Shown in pieces: positions 1-11,400 of a stretch of 64,000 nt of DNA. The position numbers were made by a program, and so were the translations under genes. The stretch is taken from assembly GCF_965638725.1 (NCBI RefSeq), contig NC_134952.1, forward strand, positions 66,865,424-66,929,423, read 5' to 3'. The stretch is from Aptenodytes patagonicus. Its lineage: Eukaryota > Chordata > Aves > Sphenisciformes > Spheniscidae. The notes under the pieces were generated by a model that searched no databases, was not told where the DNA came from, and saw only the letters and a list, made by a program, of their open reading frames with translations. Positions within the stretch are counted from its first letter, which is position 1; the number at the start of each line of letters is the position of its first letter.

Positions 1-149
1 CTGGCTCCCTGCCTGCAGGGCTGCCCATGCAGGTCCCTGCCACTGCTCTTCCCCTCGGGCACCCCTTTCTCCTTCCCTGAGCCGGCACCCCAGCACCCAG
101 CTCATGGCTGTCGCTGCCAGCGGGGCAGGCCCCACGGTTGGTCACTGAC

Positions 150-274
150 AGGGATGTTGTATCTGGTGCGGTAGAGCGTCCTCATGGCCACGCTGGGGCC
201 GCACAGGCAGCACTCGTTCATGTCCCCAGCCACTTGGCACCCCAGGCAGCTGAAGCAGAAGGCTCCACAAATAC
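150..274 (-). CDS. PLAC8: PLAC8 copy 1, central coding exon
   Basis: The acceptor (CCCCACAG) precedes base 274 and the donor GTCAGT begins at 149. The exon is 125 bp, entered at phase 1 and left at phase 0. It encodes the second half of Cys36 and residues 37-77, including AGDMNECCLCG. The length equals the matching exon of copy 2. Confidence 0.9.
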
Positions 275-658
275 CTGTGGGGCAGCAAGACATGGGCTTG
301 GCTGAGGAGTGCAAAGAAAGAGGAAAGGGGGGAAAACCGGCTGGGGATGCGGCTGTGGGAGCCATGGCTCTTGACCTCAGATGAGAGCTGCTCTGCCACT
401 GGTACCCACAAAAATGGGGTTTGCAGCAGGGGTGATGCCACAGAAGGAGCGGGGAAAACACCAGAAACACATCGTGACCCAACACCAGGAACGAGGGGTA
501 TGTGTGTACTCACACACGCCAAAGTCGGAGCAGCAGTCCAGCAGCCCTGACTGCCACTCGCCTACCCGCGGGGCAGTTGAAAACTGGGGCTGAACTGTTA
601 TCACGTGGTGAGAAGCCATTGGCAGCACGGGGTCAGGTCCCTCCAGGCAGTTTGTGGA
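150..658 (-). CDS. PLAC8: PLAC8-family gene, copy 1 (partial at left edge)
   Basis: Two exons of a PLAC8 (onzin) family gene are visible: 514-658 (start codon at 617-619) and 150-274. The last exon, which should begin with Gly-Ser-Ile-Cys, is not in the 149 bases left of the splice donor, so the gene runs off the window; the visible part is 77 residues. The family is small (about 115 residues), cysteine-rich and linked to immune and myeloid cells and to autophagy. The signature is clear: GDMNECCLCG at residues 53-62 followed by AMRTLYRTRYNIP. One cysteine of the usual SDCGVC motif is replaced, giving SDFGVC at residues 31-36. Copy 2 lies about 5 kb upstream in the same orientation, so this is a tandem duplication. 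Which of the two is the ortholog of mammalian PLAC8 cannot be told from the sequence alone. Confidence 0.88.
514..658 (-). CDS. PLAC8: PLAC8 copy 1, first coding exon
   Basis: The acceptor TTCCTTCCAG ends at 659, then 39 bases of 5' UTR precede the ATG at 617-619. Residues 1-35 include VITVQPQF, WQSGLLDCC and SDFGV. The donor GTGAGT begins at 513. The presence of an acceptor before the start codon shows that a further upstream non-coding exon exists; I could not place it. Confidence 0.85.
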
Positions 659-3334
659 CTGGAAGGAAAAGCCATCAGAGAAAGATGCCGCAGGTGTTTC
701 TGAAGTGGGTGTCTTGCTCAGGCTGCTGCATTCAAAGACAGAGGGCAGCACAGGTCCTGAGGTGTCCCCACTGCCAGGGCACTGCCTGGGCAGTGGGGGG
801 CACAGCTGTGCCAGGAGCTGCTGCTGTCCTTTGCAGCAAAGCTCTCCCCAAAACCAGCCCCCCACCAAAGGCAGCAGAACCTCATCCCCCTGCCTATGCA
901 AGTAAAATGCCTCTGTAAGAAGAGGTCCTTCTGCTTCAGAGCCTCAGTGCTTCAACACTTCAATCCTGTCTTCTCATCCCCAGTTCATCTTTCATCATTA
1001 TCTGCTTAAAATGGTAATTTTTTTTTATGTTCACAGTGTCCCAAAGCTACTACAGCTCAGTCCTAGTCTTTCCCAAGCTCTCAATAGTCACCTTAATCCT
1101 TGCTTTGTTCCCTGAACATCTCAGCCTGTTTGCCTCCCCCTCTCCCTTCCTTCTTCACCTGCTTTCTTAGCAGGCTTCAAGGCAGTGGGTTTTCCTTGTC
1201 CATCACCCTAAGCCCAGTCACCAGTTCCCATCCCTCCTCCACTTGCCTATCTGTGCCAGTGCCTCGTCCTCGTCCTCGTCCTCCTCTCCCTGAGTTCCCT
1301 GGGGCCACCATGGCCCCTGGAGCTCCACTCCTGCCCATCCTTCACCAGCAAAGGGCTGCAGCCTCTGAGAGCAGCAGCAGAGCTCCTGCCCTGCAGCACC
1401 ATCCCCAACCTCACCTGACCCATGTAACGACTCCACCTGCACCTCCATCTCCACCTCCAGGTGTGGCCCCTTCCCTCCCCGCTGCCACCTGCAAGGCACA
1501 GCACCACCCTCTGCCATTCTCACTTCAGCTTCGGAGCTTTAATTTAAAAAAAAATAAAATAGAGGATGCTCTCATAGGAACTTCCATACAGACACTTCCT
1601 GCCCTGTGCCCAAGCTCGGCACCGCTCTGCTAAGCAGCACAGGGCTGAGGTGCAAAGGCTCCCGTGCTCTTACAGCTACAAGGGCGCTCTCCTGCTCCCA
1701 ACGCACAGCCACACATCCTCAGCAAAGAAATCATCAGCAGGAAAGTAGCCTGAACTTTGGACCCTGTAACTGTGGGCTGCTGCTCCTTTGCCCGGGAAGG
1801 GTCCCAGGGCAGCTCCCCAGCGAGGTCCTCTCCAGCTGCCACGTCCCTGCACGGCGCATGGGCATTTCCGTGACGGGCATTACAGGTGTTTAACAGAGCA
1901 CTTTTAGACAGTTCGTGTCCTGCCTGCCCCTGCCCAGCTTTAACACGTTTGTCCTGCCTGCACAGGCAGCACCGCTTCTTGTCTGGGTGACAGCCGGGGG
2001 GGGGGATGCCAGGCAGGGGCAGCATGGGGGTCCCATGCAAGGACAGGGATGCCTAGCAGCAGGCAGGACCGCAGGGACCACAGGGAGAAGTGTGTGCGGG
2101 TGCAGCAGCAGGAAAAGGTTTAGGGGCAGGACCCCACCAGCCTCCCATGCCAAAGGAGGTGCTCCCCCACCGCTAGATAACGAGACTAATAGCAGCGCAC
2201 AATGAAAATGCAGATGGGCAGTGCTCACTGCCACACACACGCTGTGCCTTTTGCAGGCAGGGCTGACCACAAACTTTCCCTTCCTCTCCCCAAGTACCAG
2301 CGCACCACATCCCTGCACAGATGGAGGCTGCGGTGCAGAGCAGGCGGCAGCCTGGAGAAGCCTCCACCGCACGCTCATCTACTGAGAGGTGGCCCAGGCC
2401 CAGCACACCCAGCACATCACCCCGAGTGCCCCCAAATCTACAGCTCCATGGCACCACCAGCAGTGTTGGAGCGGCTGATGGGAACAAAATGGATCCTGAG
2501 GTGCGCGCAGCCACACTTCACCAATAACCAAGGTCATAAAGCAGCATTTTGTTATGTATAGGCACATGTATATGTGCACAAATGAACAATACAGTGCAAA
2601 AGTTGACGTCCTTTACCTCTGCTGCCCACTTCTGTTGAGATGCCTGTCAGCAGCACCCGGCATGCTCCGATTTAGCTCTGAAGTAGTTTTCCAGGTAGAA
2701 AAACCTCACCTCTGTTTCCACCCTTTCCCTTTCTCCAGCAACACCACTTCAGCCACAAGTAGTTTCCATAGTTTTGTACTGCAGCTCTTGCTGAAGCAAA
2801 GCCAAGCCATACGTACCTGCTGAGCCACCCTTGTCCCAGGAGACGCATATCCTTTTCCTGATTCTCATCCTTTATATGCTCTGGGTGCTCCCTGGCGAAC
2901 GACCTCTGCTGCCTCTGACTAACAAACCAGATACCGGCTTAGGTGCTGCTTTGCACAATTGCAGCTTCCCTGCTGAAGGCAGCCAGCTGCAAGCTTGCTG
3001 CAAGCTTGCTGCTGCTTCTGCAGGGCTCCTGCTGCCCCCCCCCCACCTTTCCCCACCCCAGCATCCTGCAGGCCCAGAGCCCTGATGGGACATGCCGCTT
3101 TTGGTAGTGGTTTTCAGAGAAGGACAGTTTGCATTCAGGCTCCTGTGCTGCCTTAAGCAATCTGCTGCTGGAGCTGCAGCACCTTTCTTTAATTGAGCCT
3201 GACCATCAGCAAGAACTGACCTTAACTCCATTGGGTGACACAGGCAGTGCCTCGAGGTACAGCTAGGAAATCATACCACGCTGTGCTGGGATGAGACAGC
3301 AGCATTCTTCTCTCCCCTTCTCCACATTCCTGGC

Positions 3335-4074
3335 TGTCATGGTTTAACCTCAGTCGGCAACTGAGCACCACACAGCCGCTCGCTCACTCCCCCCCCGCTG
3401 GTGGGATGGGGGAGAGAATCGGAAGAGCACAAGTGAGAAAAAACTCATTGGTTGAGATAAAAACAGTTTAATAATTGAAATAAAATAATAACAATAATAA
3501 TAATAATAATAATATAATATAATAATAATACACAAAGCAAGTGATGCACAGTACAATTGCTCACCACCTGCTGACCGATGCCCAGCCAGTCCCCAAGCAG
3601 CAGCCCCCCCGGCCAGCTTTCCCCAGTTTATGTACTGAGCATGACATCACATGGTATGGAATGTCCCTTTGGCCAGTTTGGCTGTGCCCCCTCCCAGCTT
3701 CTTGTGCACCTCCGGCCTTCTCAGTCGGTAGAGCACGGGAAGCTGAAAAGTCCTTGACTAGTGTAAGCACTACTTAGCAACAACTAAAACATCGGTGTGT
3801 TATCAACATTGTTCTCATCCTAAATCCAAAACAATGGTATGGAATGTCCCTTTGGCCAGTTTGGCTGTGCCCCCTCCCAGCTTCTTGTGCACCTCCAGCC
3901 TTCTCAGTCGGTAGAGCATGGGAAACTGAAAAGTCCTTGACTAGTGTAAGCACTAGTTAGCGACAACTAAAACATCGGTGTGTTATCAACATTGTTCTCA
4001 CCCTAAATCCAAAACACAGCACTGTACCAGCTACTAGGAAGGAAATTAACTCTATCCCTGCCAAAACCAGGACC
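3335..4074 (-). mobile_element. Solo LTR fossil of an avian endogenous retrovirus
   Basis: LTR on the minus strand, flanked by the 5-bp direct repeat CTGGC at 3330-3334 and 4075-4079. It shares both ends with the LTR at 63209-63794: a start resembling TGGTTTTGGCTGGGATAGAG and an end resembling GCAACTGAGG..TTAAACCA. It contains an ATA microsatellite (3482-3531) and two tandem copies of a segment of about 183 bp (3651-3833 and 3834-4016). No internal retroviral genes are next to it, so it is a solo LTR. The two internal copies differ at only a few sites, so that duplication is young. Confidence 0.8.
3482..3531. repeat. AAT/ATA trinucleotide microsatellite
   Basis: A run of AAT/ATA units interrupted by a few AT dinucleotides, lying inside the LTR fossil. 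Confidence 0.9.
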
Positions 4075-4948
4075 CTGGCTTTTACCTCTCTTAGGCTAAA
4101 AATGCAGTTTTCTGTATTTCCAGGGATCATCCACAGGACCGTCTGGGCCATCTGGGGTTTAAGCAGGTGGGAGTGCTGCTGCACGGACCTACCCCACAGC
4201 ACTGACAGAGCCTCTACCTGCCCTTTACAAGGTTTGTGGTGAAAGTAAAGGCAGAGGGGAAAAAAGATACCATATTTTCCTTAGAGAGTGAGGCTGGGGG
4301 AGATTTGTAGGGATCAAAAATCCTTCAGCGTCTGAGAGTGATGGAGAGAGGGTGGATGTAACCTCTGCCTTTTGGACAGAGAACGTGTTGCTAACAGCCC
4401 AGCACAGGCAGGCATGCTCTGCCTGGCTGTGGCTGGGAGGCGGCAGGGTTTGCCCATGGAGAGGACTTGGCCAACCTATGACACAACCAGGTTTTTAATT
4501 GCAGGCAGCTGTGAATTCATGCTTAGGATCCATAGGGGAGCATGTCTCTGCAATGCAGGAGATAAGCTGGTGCCAGGCAGCCAAAAATCCCTGTGGCTTT
4601 ATGTTCAGAAAGGTGGGACTGGCCAGCAGCCCAGGATGGCCACCCGGGCCACCACAGCAGAGACAACTCGGCACTCGGTGGCCTGCAGCCATCACCTGCC
4701 TGCAGGAAGCCCCAGCTCTGCCCTGGAGCAGAAGTCACTTTTCCAAATTTTACAACTTGGATGAGCAACACCGACTCCTCCTATGTATTAAATCCTTTCT
4801 AAAAGTTGAGTGAATAACAAAATACTAGTGAAAATCTTTCTCTGCAGTGGGTGCAGGGAAATCTCAGCTGCACCAGGAGCTGCTGAGACAGATGGAGCGG
4901 GAGAAGGATGGGTGTTCTCAGGCGGTGCAAGAGTGACACACACACAGG

Positions 4949-5377
4949 CAGGAAGGCAAGTTCTGCTGTTTATTCATGATATTACTCAGGGAAGGGGGAA
5001 TCAACTGTAGCTAAGGCAAACCCCCGCCGTGGTGCATTTCCCAAGAGCCAGGGCAGCAGCAACTCCTGCCCACAGCAGCTCTGCAGGGCACAGTGAGGAC
5101 AGCGGCATCTGCAATGGGATGGGAGAGGAGGGTCAGGGAGCGGGAGCCATGCCTCGCCACACCATGTATGTCCCCCCAGTCCTTCCCCCCCCGTCCTGCA
5201 TGAGGTTCCCAGCAACATTTTGCTGCAGGACAGGTCACTCTTGTCACCTGTCCATGGCCATTTCCCCACTGCAGCAACCCTGTGTCTTACATCAGGCATT
5301 GGCAGAAGGAGAGACTCCAGGAAGCTGCTTGGCTGCGTGTGGCAGTGGCTTTATAAACCAGCGCCAGCACGCCCACC
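4949..5377 (-). other. PLAC8: PLAC8 copy 2, 3' UTR with poly(A) signal
   Basis: The stretch after the stop codon of copy 2. A canonical AATAAA on the minus strand lies at 4969-4974, about 400 bases after the stop and followed by GT-rich sequence (TGTGTGTGTGTC), which fits a cleavage site near 4950. The end point is an estimate. Confidence 0.6.
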
Positions 5378-5485
5378 TTACCAGAATGCGCCCAGCTTCC
5401 TCCTCCGGTTGATGTCTCTCTTAATTTGGCAAACGGAGCACATGGGGCACCACATGGTGATACAGCAGTCAGAGCAAATGGACCC
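5378..5485 (-). CDS. PLAC8: PLAC8 copy 2, last coding exon
   Basis: The acceptor TTCTAACAG precedes base 5485. Residues 81-115 begin GSICSDCC and include CQIKRDINRR. The stop TAA is at 5378-5380. Short exon missed by length-filtered ORF searches. Confidence 0.93.
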   Translation of the reverse strand, partial: GSICSDCCITMWCPMCSVCQIKRDINRRRKLGAFW

Positions 5486-6733
5486 CTGTTAGAAGGAAAT
5501 TGGTTAGGGACAGAGGCTTCCCAAAAGCCATGTTTCGGCCAAGAAAAGGTTAATCACATTCCACGTCGTGTGCCCTTTGTTTCCTGGCTGGCTGCAGCAT
5601 CCTGAGTAGCAGACACTAAAAACCGGGGCTGGCAATCCCCCCCACAGTGGAAAGGAAGGAGGGAGTCCTTTCTGCAGTCTGCAGATAGCTACTTATCTTT
5701 TGGCTCCCAAGGTTAAGACTGGGCGGGAAAAATGCACACAGAAAGAGATAACTTGGGCAAACTGGACTTGGGCCACCATGCTTTGCACTGGGGACAGCAC
5801 TAACCCCCGGTGGGAAGAAACCATTTCACATATGTACTGTATGCAGATGTCCACCTTTCTCCTGCATCTGATTATGGATGTTTATCTGTGCAATTGACTT
5901 AATCTATTCTTTAGTCTGCCCACAATTATCTCAAATCTTTCCCATCTTTCAAAGACTGGGGATGGTGTGGGGAAGCAGCAGCCGAGGCTCTGCAAGCCGC
6001 TGTGGTCAGCAGCACCTGAAGGCAGGACACGTGCCCCCGGTGAAAGGTGCTGCGAAGGAGCTATGTCCAATTAATGTGCGTTGTTGGACACCAGCCCAGG
6101 GATCAGCGCGGCGGAGGGCATCCCAACCCCTGTCCTGTGCTCCCGGCATCATGCAGGGTATGAAAGTGAAAAAAGGGCAAGCCAAGAGTGCTGCGGCCCT
6201 GTGCTCATCCCTGATGTGCAGAGCACCTCATCTTTCAGCCTCGCAGCATGGTGAGGGGGTGGGTTAACCACTGACCGGGATGTTGTATCTGGTGCGGTAG
6301 AGGGTCCTCATGGCCACACTGCTTCCACACAGGCAGCACTCGTTCATGTCCCCGGCCACTTCGCAGGTGAGGCAGGGGAAGCAGAACATCCCGCAGCAGC
6401 CTGGCAGAGGGAGAAATGCAGCAGCGGGTGAGGCTCTGCCAGCCCGCCTGGCACCGCCAGCATCTTGGGAGGAACTGGGAGGACCAGGCTACACGGCTGT
6501 AGCTACCGCACCACCAACCCAAGCGGCAGGGGTGAGAAAAGTGTCCCGAGAGGGCGTGGGACCGATCGCAGCATGTTGCTGCTGAGGGCTGAGAGATGGG
6601 ACCGCCCGAGGCACTCACAGACGCCACAGTCGGTGCAGCAGTCCATCAGCCCTGTCTGCCACATGTTCCTCGAGACAGTGGGCGTGGCCATGCCGTACTG
6701 CGGCTGGATTGTCACGACGGATGGGGCGGCCAT
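5378..6733 (-). CDS. PLAC8: PLAC8-family protein, copy 2 (complete)
   Basis: A complete three-exon coding region: 6619-6733, 6276-6400 and 5378-5485. All borders are AG/GT and phases agree. The product has 115 residues, the length of human PLAC8 as I recall it. It begins MAAPSVVTIQPQYG, continues WQTGLMDCCTDCGVC, then FCFPCLTCEVAGDMNECCLC and AMRTLYRTRYNIP, and ends with CQIKRDINRRRKLG. PLAC8 proteins are small cysteine-rich proteins without a signal peptide, reported in immune cells, brown fat and autophagy; no enzyme activity is known. An upstream non-coding exon probably ends at 6901 (CAG then GTAAGA). Unlike copy 1, all cysteines of the SDCGVC-like motif are kept (TDCGVC). The start is the first ATG after the acceptor at 6747. 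Confidence 0.95.
6276..6400 (-). CDS. PLAC8: PLAC8 copy 2, central coding exon
   Basis: The acceptor CCTCTGCCAG precedes base 6400 and the donor GTCAGT begins at 6275. It encodes Cys39 (split codon) and residues 40-80 with GDMNECCLCGSS. It is 125 bp, as in copy 1, and both copies use the same uncommon donor GTCAGT. Confidence 0.94.
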
Positions 6734-6746
6734 TCCTAGTTCTCTT
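6619..6746 (-). CDS. PLAC8: PLAC8 copy 2, first coding exon
   Basis: The acceptor ATATCTTTCAG precedes base 6746; 13 bases of 5' UTR follow before the ATG at 6731-6733. Residues 1-38 end DCCTDCGV and the donor GTGAGT begins at 6618. Confidence 0.92.
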
Positions 6747-6900
6747 CTGAAAGATATGGGAGGGGAATGGGACAGTTAGTGAAAAAACTGCGGTTGCTCT
6801 GATCCCCCAACCGAGCTGGTTGCCATTGCTCTTCAGCAGGTGGCCTTTCACCCAGCTCCCTTGCTGCTGCTGGAGGCGATGAAGTATAACCATATCTTAC

Positions 6901-6950
6901 CTGCATTTGTGTCTTTTCAACGTTTTTGCATTTTCTGCCATTTTATCCAG
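6901..6950 (-). promoter_or_regulatory. Probable 5' exon and TATA-like element of PLAC8 copy 2
   Basis: A strong donor (CAG followed by GTAAGA) ends at 6901, 154 bases upstream of the first coding exon. A TATA-like GGATAAAATGG lies at 6940-6950 on the minus strand. Together they suggest a very short non-coding first exon, but the start site is not shown by the sequence. Confidence 0.4.
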
Positions 6951-8430
6951 CCTTCAAAATAGCATCAGGCCATTGACGTTCCCCACTCCACCCCAGAAAG
7001 GCTTCGCTAGTGCTTAGACACAGTTCACCGATTTCCCTTGTGCCAGGCAGGGCTGGGCAGTGAACCTAGGCTAAAGCCAGTGACTCGGGCATTTTGGTTG
7101 TTGAACTTGGCATATTTTACACAAAATTGCTTTGGCATGGGTACAAAGTATGCGGGAAGCAGCCGTGGTCTCGCATTTCCTCGTAACGAAGCCGGGCTCC
7201 ACACAAGAGAGATATCGGAGAAAACTAGGATCTCAGGTTTCTTGTCGTAGAGAGCCAGAAAGGGAGAAACTCAACGCTATGTCCCAAGTCTGAACCCCAG
7301 TCCTTGCCTCCCTGTGGTTAAGCAAGCGAGTAAACCTTGAAAACCAGTAAGCCTCAGGTCTACAGAAAAAAACCCAAAACCAAAAATCTCTGTGCTCCTA
7401 TTCTCCCAGCCGAGTGAAAGACAGCACAAACCATTCTCAGATAACAATTAAAAGCAAGTTTTGCCCTGAGGCCAAGTTCTTCTAGCTATGCACAAATAGA
7501 AGAAAGGGGAAGGGGAAAAAAAAAAAAGATAAACTGCCTGCTGGCTTGGGTTTTTTTTCGCTTGTTTCCGCCCCCCCCCCTCCTTCCAAATAGCAGCGTG
7601 GCAACGGCAGAACCATGCTTCTGGGTGATCAGGCTCCTCCCCGCGCAGCTCCTGAGCTCAGAAGCCAGAACAGAAACTGAGATGAAGTGTGCGATGCTGC
7701 AGGGGGGCACCATCCCTCTCCACCCTTTGGGGCAATGCACGCTCCTCCAGAAATCCCACTCCTGGCTTCACCTGGCAGCACATGCCAGCCTGCAAGCCCG
7801 GCGCGAGTGCAGCCAGAGGCAGTATCGGGTATGTGTCCAGAGGGAAACTGAGTGAGCATTGCCTCCGAGCGCTCCCCTCTGCCGACCCACAGCCATACTA
7901 CCGACACATGGTAAATCTCTCTACTTTCTACACTTTTACAAATGCACAGTATTCTGCATACGAGTATCATTCACATACTTTCTTTTCTCTTAGCTGCAAA
8001 TGTTAATGAAGAGATTGCAACATTAAGATGCTCTTATCACCAATCACATGCCCCACTGAAAAGGACAGCAAATACACAGGGAGACCAGGCAGCAACATAC
8101 AAAACTGACCGACATCCAAGCTTCTGGCAGGACAGCAGCTACATCCAGCATATCCTTAGAGCCCACCAGAAAACACATACAGCTAAGCAGCCTTGCTAAG
8201 AGGAATTTGGGCTTGAGCATCCACGCAGACAAGAGAGAGCCCAATTTAAACAGAGAGCAAAGTACCAGCCAGATTCCTTTAACACAGTTATAAAATTCTG
8301 GTAGTAGGAGAAAGCAGCAAAAAAGAAGTAACCTCTCCATAATCCAGCTTTTGTGCATAGCTTTTTAAAAGCCTCCCCCCTTCCCCAAGTAGGATTTGCC
8401 ATATAGTTTGCTTTATATTATGTGCTGAGC

Positions 8431-8443
8431 GGGGGGGGGGGGG
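8431..8443. repeat. Homopolymer G run (13)
   Basis: Thirteen consecutive G. Such runs are common sequencing length errors in bird genomes. Confidence 0.95.
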
Positions 8444-11400
8444 AATCTCTACTTTTGCACTATTTTCCTACTCTTCCCAGGCTAACAAGTTTTTACTATT
8501 TTCATGCTTTAAGAGAACCAACCTTCTGGTGAGCTGTCTCTGTCAGTGCAGGCTTCCTTGCCAGCCGGGGTCCTGTGCAGAGAGGTTCGGGGGAAGATGA
8601 AACTAAAACTTTCTCACTCTTGGAGGCTTTTATTGGCAGCCTTGCAGTGAGCAAGTATAATGGTGGGAGGTAACTGGAGGGGGAGGTCAGGAGCTGTGCC
8701 CTGTTTATATGACTACAGGCTTAACACACATGCAGAGCACAACCTTTTTTTTTTTTCCTTCTTTTCCCAGAAATAAATCATAGACTGCTATTCATCTTTT
8801 AAAAAAATGGTTGCATGTATATCATCTTATTCCCATAATTCTGTGTACATGTGGTTGTTGTTTTGGGGAGAACAGCTCTGAATGATGTGCATTCGTTGGG
8901 ATAGACATTTTTCTAACATTTTTCCCCAAAGAAAAAGCATACTTCTCGGACCCCAGACCAGGCTAAATGAAGAGCACCTCAGGATGCTTCACTCTGAGCT
9001 TTTCCCTTTCCTCAAGGAAAAGGCTTCGGACAAAGGGGTTGTGCAGATCTGCTTGCTTTCACAACCAGGCTTGGGCGACGGCAGGTGGGCAGCGTGGTGG
9101 CAAAAGGGGGCAGTGGCAGGGGCTCCTGGGTGGCCGAAATGTCCCTGCGGCAACCAGAGCAGCCCCTGCCCCAGCCTGCTGACGCAGGGGGCAGAACAGG
9201 ACACTCTCAGTCAAAGCCAGCAACAGCTAAACCCATCTGCATCAGGGGGTGGCTCCCTGTGGGTCAGCACCCTGTGCCATGACACTGTGATGGGGGGAAG
9301 CCCCAGCCCCGACTGAACTCCTCCACCTTCATTCAGCCCCATATACGGAGGCAGCAGGACACGATGGTACCTTTGCTTTTAATCCTCTCCTCCATCTGCA
9401 GCAAGTGTGCTCCCTGCTCCTTCTTAGGGATGCATTTGGGTTTTCATTTCTGAATTAGTAAATACACCCCACGTGAAGGTTTTCTATAAAAATTAGTCTG
9501 AGTCCCTAAGTGCCTGTCACAAAGCACATAGCCCAGCTATTGTAAAATTAACTGAGTTCTTACACGCATCCGTTTCCCTCTATGTGATACTAATATTTAC
9601 TATTTCTTCATTAACATGCCCCAAATATTTAACTGCTCATGCCCTGTGCAAGTCACTGAAAGTTTTGGATGCACTTCCACATTTCGTAGAGAAGCTGTGA
9701 CACCAGGACAGCAGTTTTTGTTTCCCAGCATGATGTACAGAATGTGCAGAGAGCAGAGAGTGGGTCTGAGCGGCTGCTTGCCCAGGAGCAACGCAAGTTC
9801 AAAGCATCCCACGTGAAGTATTGATGGGGTGTTCCCCTTGTCTCTCACCATCGACAAGAACAGGGGAAGGAGAAGTTTGGGTTAAACTGCAACTTACCAG
9901 CTTTGCCGGGATTTATGGTGCATTAAGTGGAGCCTTTTACCAATAGTGCTGCCGAGATGAGTGAGCTGTGCCCTGAAATGCTCCCCTTGGCTTTCAACAG
10001 CTCCAAAGTTTAACTGCGGCCGTCCCTGCTTTATGACAGGGCTGCCTGGCTGACCCCTGGCTGGATTGTACACTTTTTTTTTTTCAAAAACATTGCAAGA
10101 AGCTGCGGGAACTGAAGTTTGCAAAAAGTTGTAGTTGAGCAGATGCTTTCTAGAAGAGGAGACACCTGACATCCCACCAGCTGGCTAGACTAGGCTTATG
10201 CAAAATGCCAGCTAGCCTAGGAGTCTGCTGGAGAGGGAGGGAAATGGGAAGCTGAAATGCACGGTTGGTATGGGAGGTAACACATTAAAAAAAAAGCTCA
10301 TCAAGCAAAGCTGAGAGCGAACATCCACACAGTGCTGTGGCTATGAAGCTCAGAGCGCCAGTGCTTGTAGGGCTGTGGAAGGGCTGCCTAGGGAAGGTGA
10401 GGGCCAGCAACAGCTTTCAGTCCTGGCCCCTTTCGTGTGGGAGCAGTCACTGGACTGCAAGCTGCTGGAACCCCTTGTGCCACAAACACCCAAACACAAG
10501 GTCCAGCACACAGCGGGGAGCTCACGGCTGGGGCCAAGGGCCTGCTGCAGCAGCTCACAGCCACAGCGTGTCAGACCCAAAGGAAAGTAGTAGAAGTGGT
10601 TTCACAGCCATCTGCAGTCGCATGCTAGCTTGGGCAAAGGTTTGTCACAAGATGCTTCACGCAGCCTGGCTGAACTTCTGCTTCCTGCACTCGTCGTCTG
10701 TTATTTCTCACCGTCCTTTCAATGGTGCCACTCTTCCTCTGGGTCACTCAGATTTACAGGACAAAGCCCTCTGGGAATCAAACTTCATCTCAGGAGCTTA
10801 CGAGATAAAAAACAACTAAGGTAAAAATCAACAATCAGATCAACCCCCTTGTAACAGACTAGTCCAACTTGTTAATTTTGTAACCTGCTACTTCATTAAT
10901 TCCCTAACTTACAAATTCACTGACTCACACCCACACACAAGCAGAAGCGCTACCAGAGGGTGCGAGTGCGGGTCTTCCTGTCCCCATCCCCATCCACACA
11001 TGGTGGTGGGAAGCAGAAGAACCTCAGCAGTCTGGCTGCTCTTGGGCCAGCTCGAGGCTTTTTTGGGTAAGCTGATCTGTGTCTACCTTCCAGCTTGGAC
11101 ATGTGCTCTGTGGCCTCCCAAGAGTTTTATCCCAAGCTGCCAGCTGCTGCCACCACACTGCAGGGGACGATGGACCTTACCTTCTCCTGTCCCTTGTGTT
11201 TGGCATACATGATGCCCTTGCTTTAACCTGACAGCGCTGCTCCCAGCATACATGAGGAGCAGCACGTTAGCCCAACACCTAAGCAGGAGCTGAGTGAACA
11301 GCCACACGTGATGCGTCACGAAGTTAATCCAACATTAACCAAGGTATTGGCAGAATGACATCCAACACACTTTGCAACAGAATTTGACATGCGACAAGTA

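Larger units (their letters stand above)
659..4948. other. Intergenic stretch between the two PLAC8 copies
   Basis: No coding exon recognised. It should contain the non-coding first exon and promoter of copy 1, which I cannot locate. Contents seen: a short CCTCGT-type repeat near 1264-1288, a solo LTR fossil at 3335-4074 and otherwise unremarkable, moderately GC-rich sequence. Confidence 0.6.

Noticed and set aside
1-149. Search for the last exon of PLAC8 copy 1
   Set aside because: None of the three minus-strand frames shows the GSIC..CQIKRDINRR sequence. In copy 2 that exon is about 790 bases further on, so it should lie off the window.
1100-1633. 177-codon plus-strand frame rich in Pro and Ser
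   Set aside because: Low-complexity C-rich sequence with a CCTCGT repeat; no recognisable domain.
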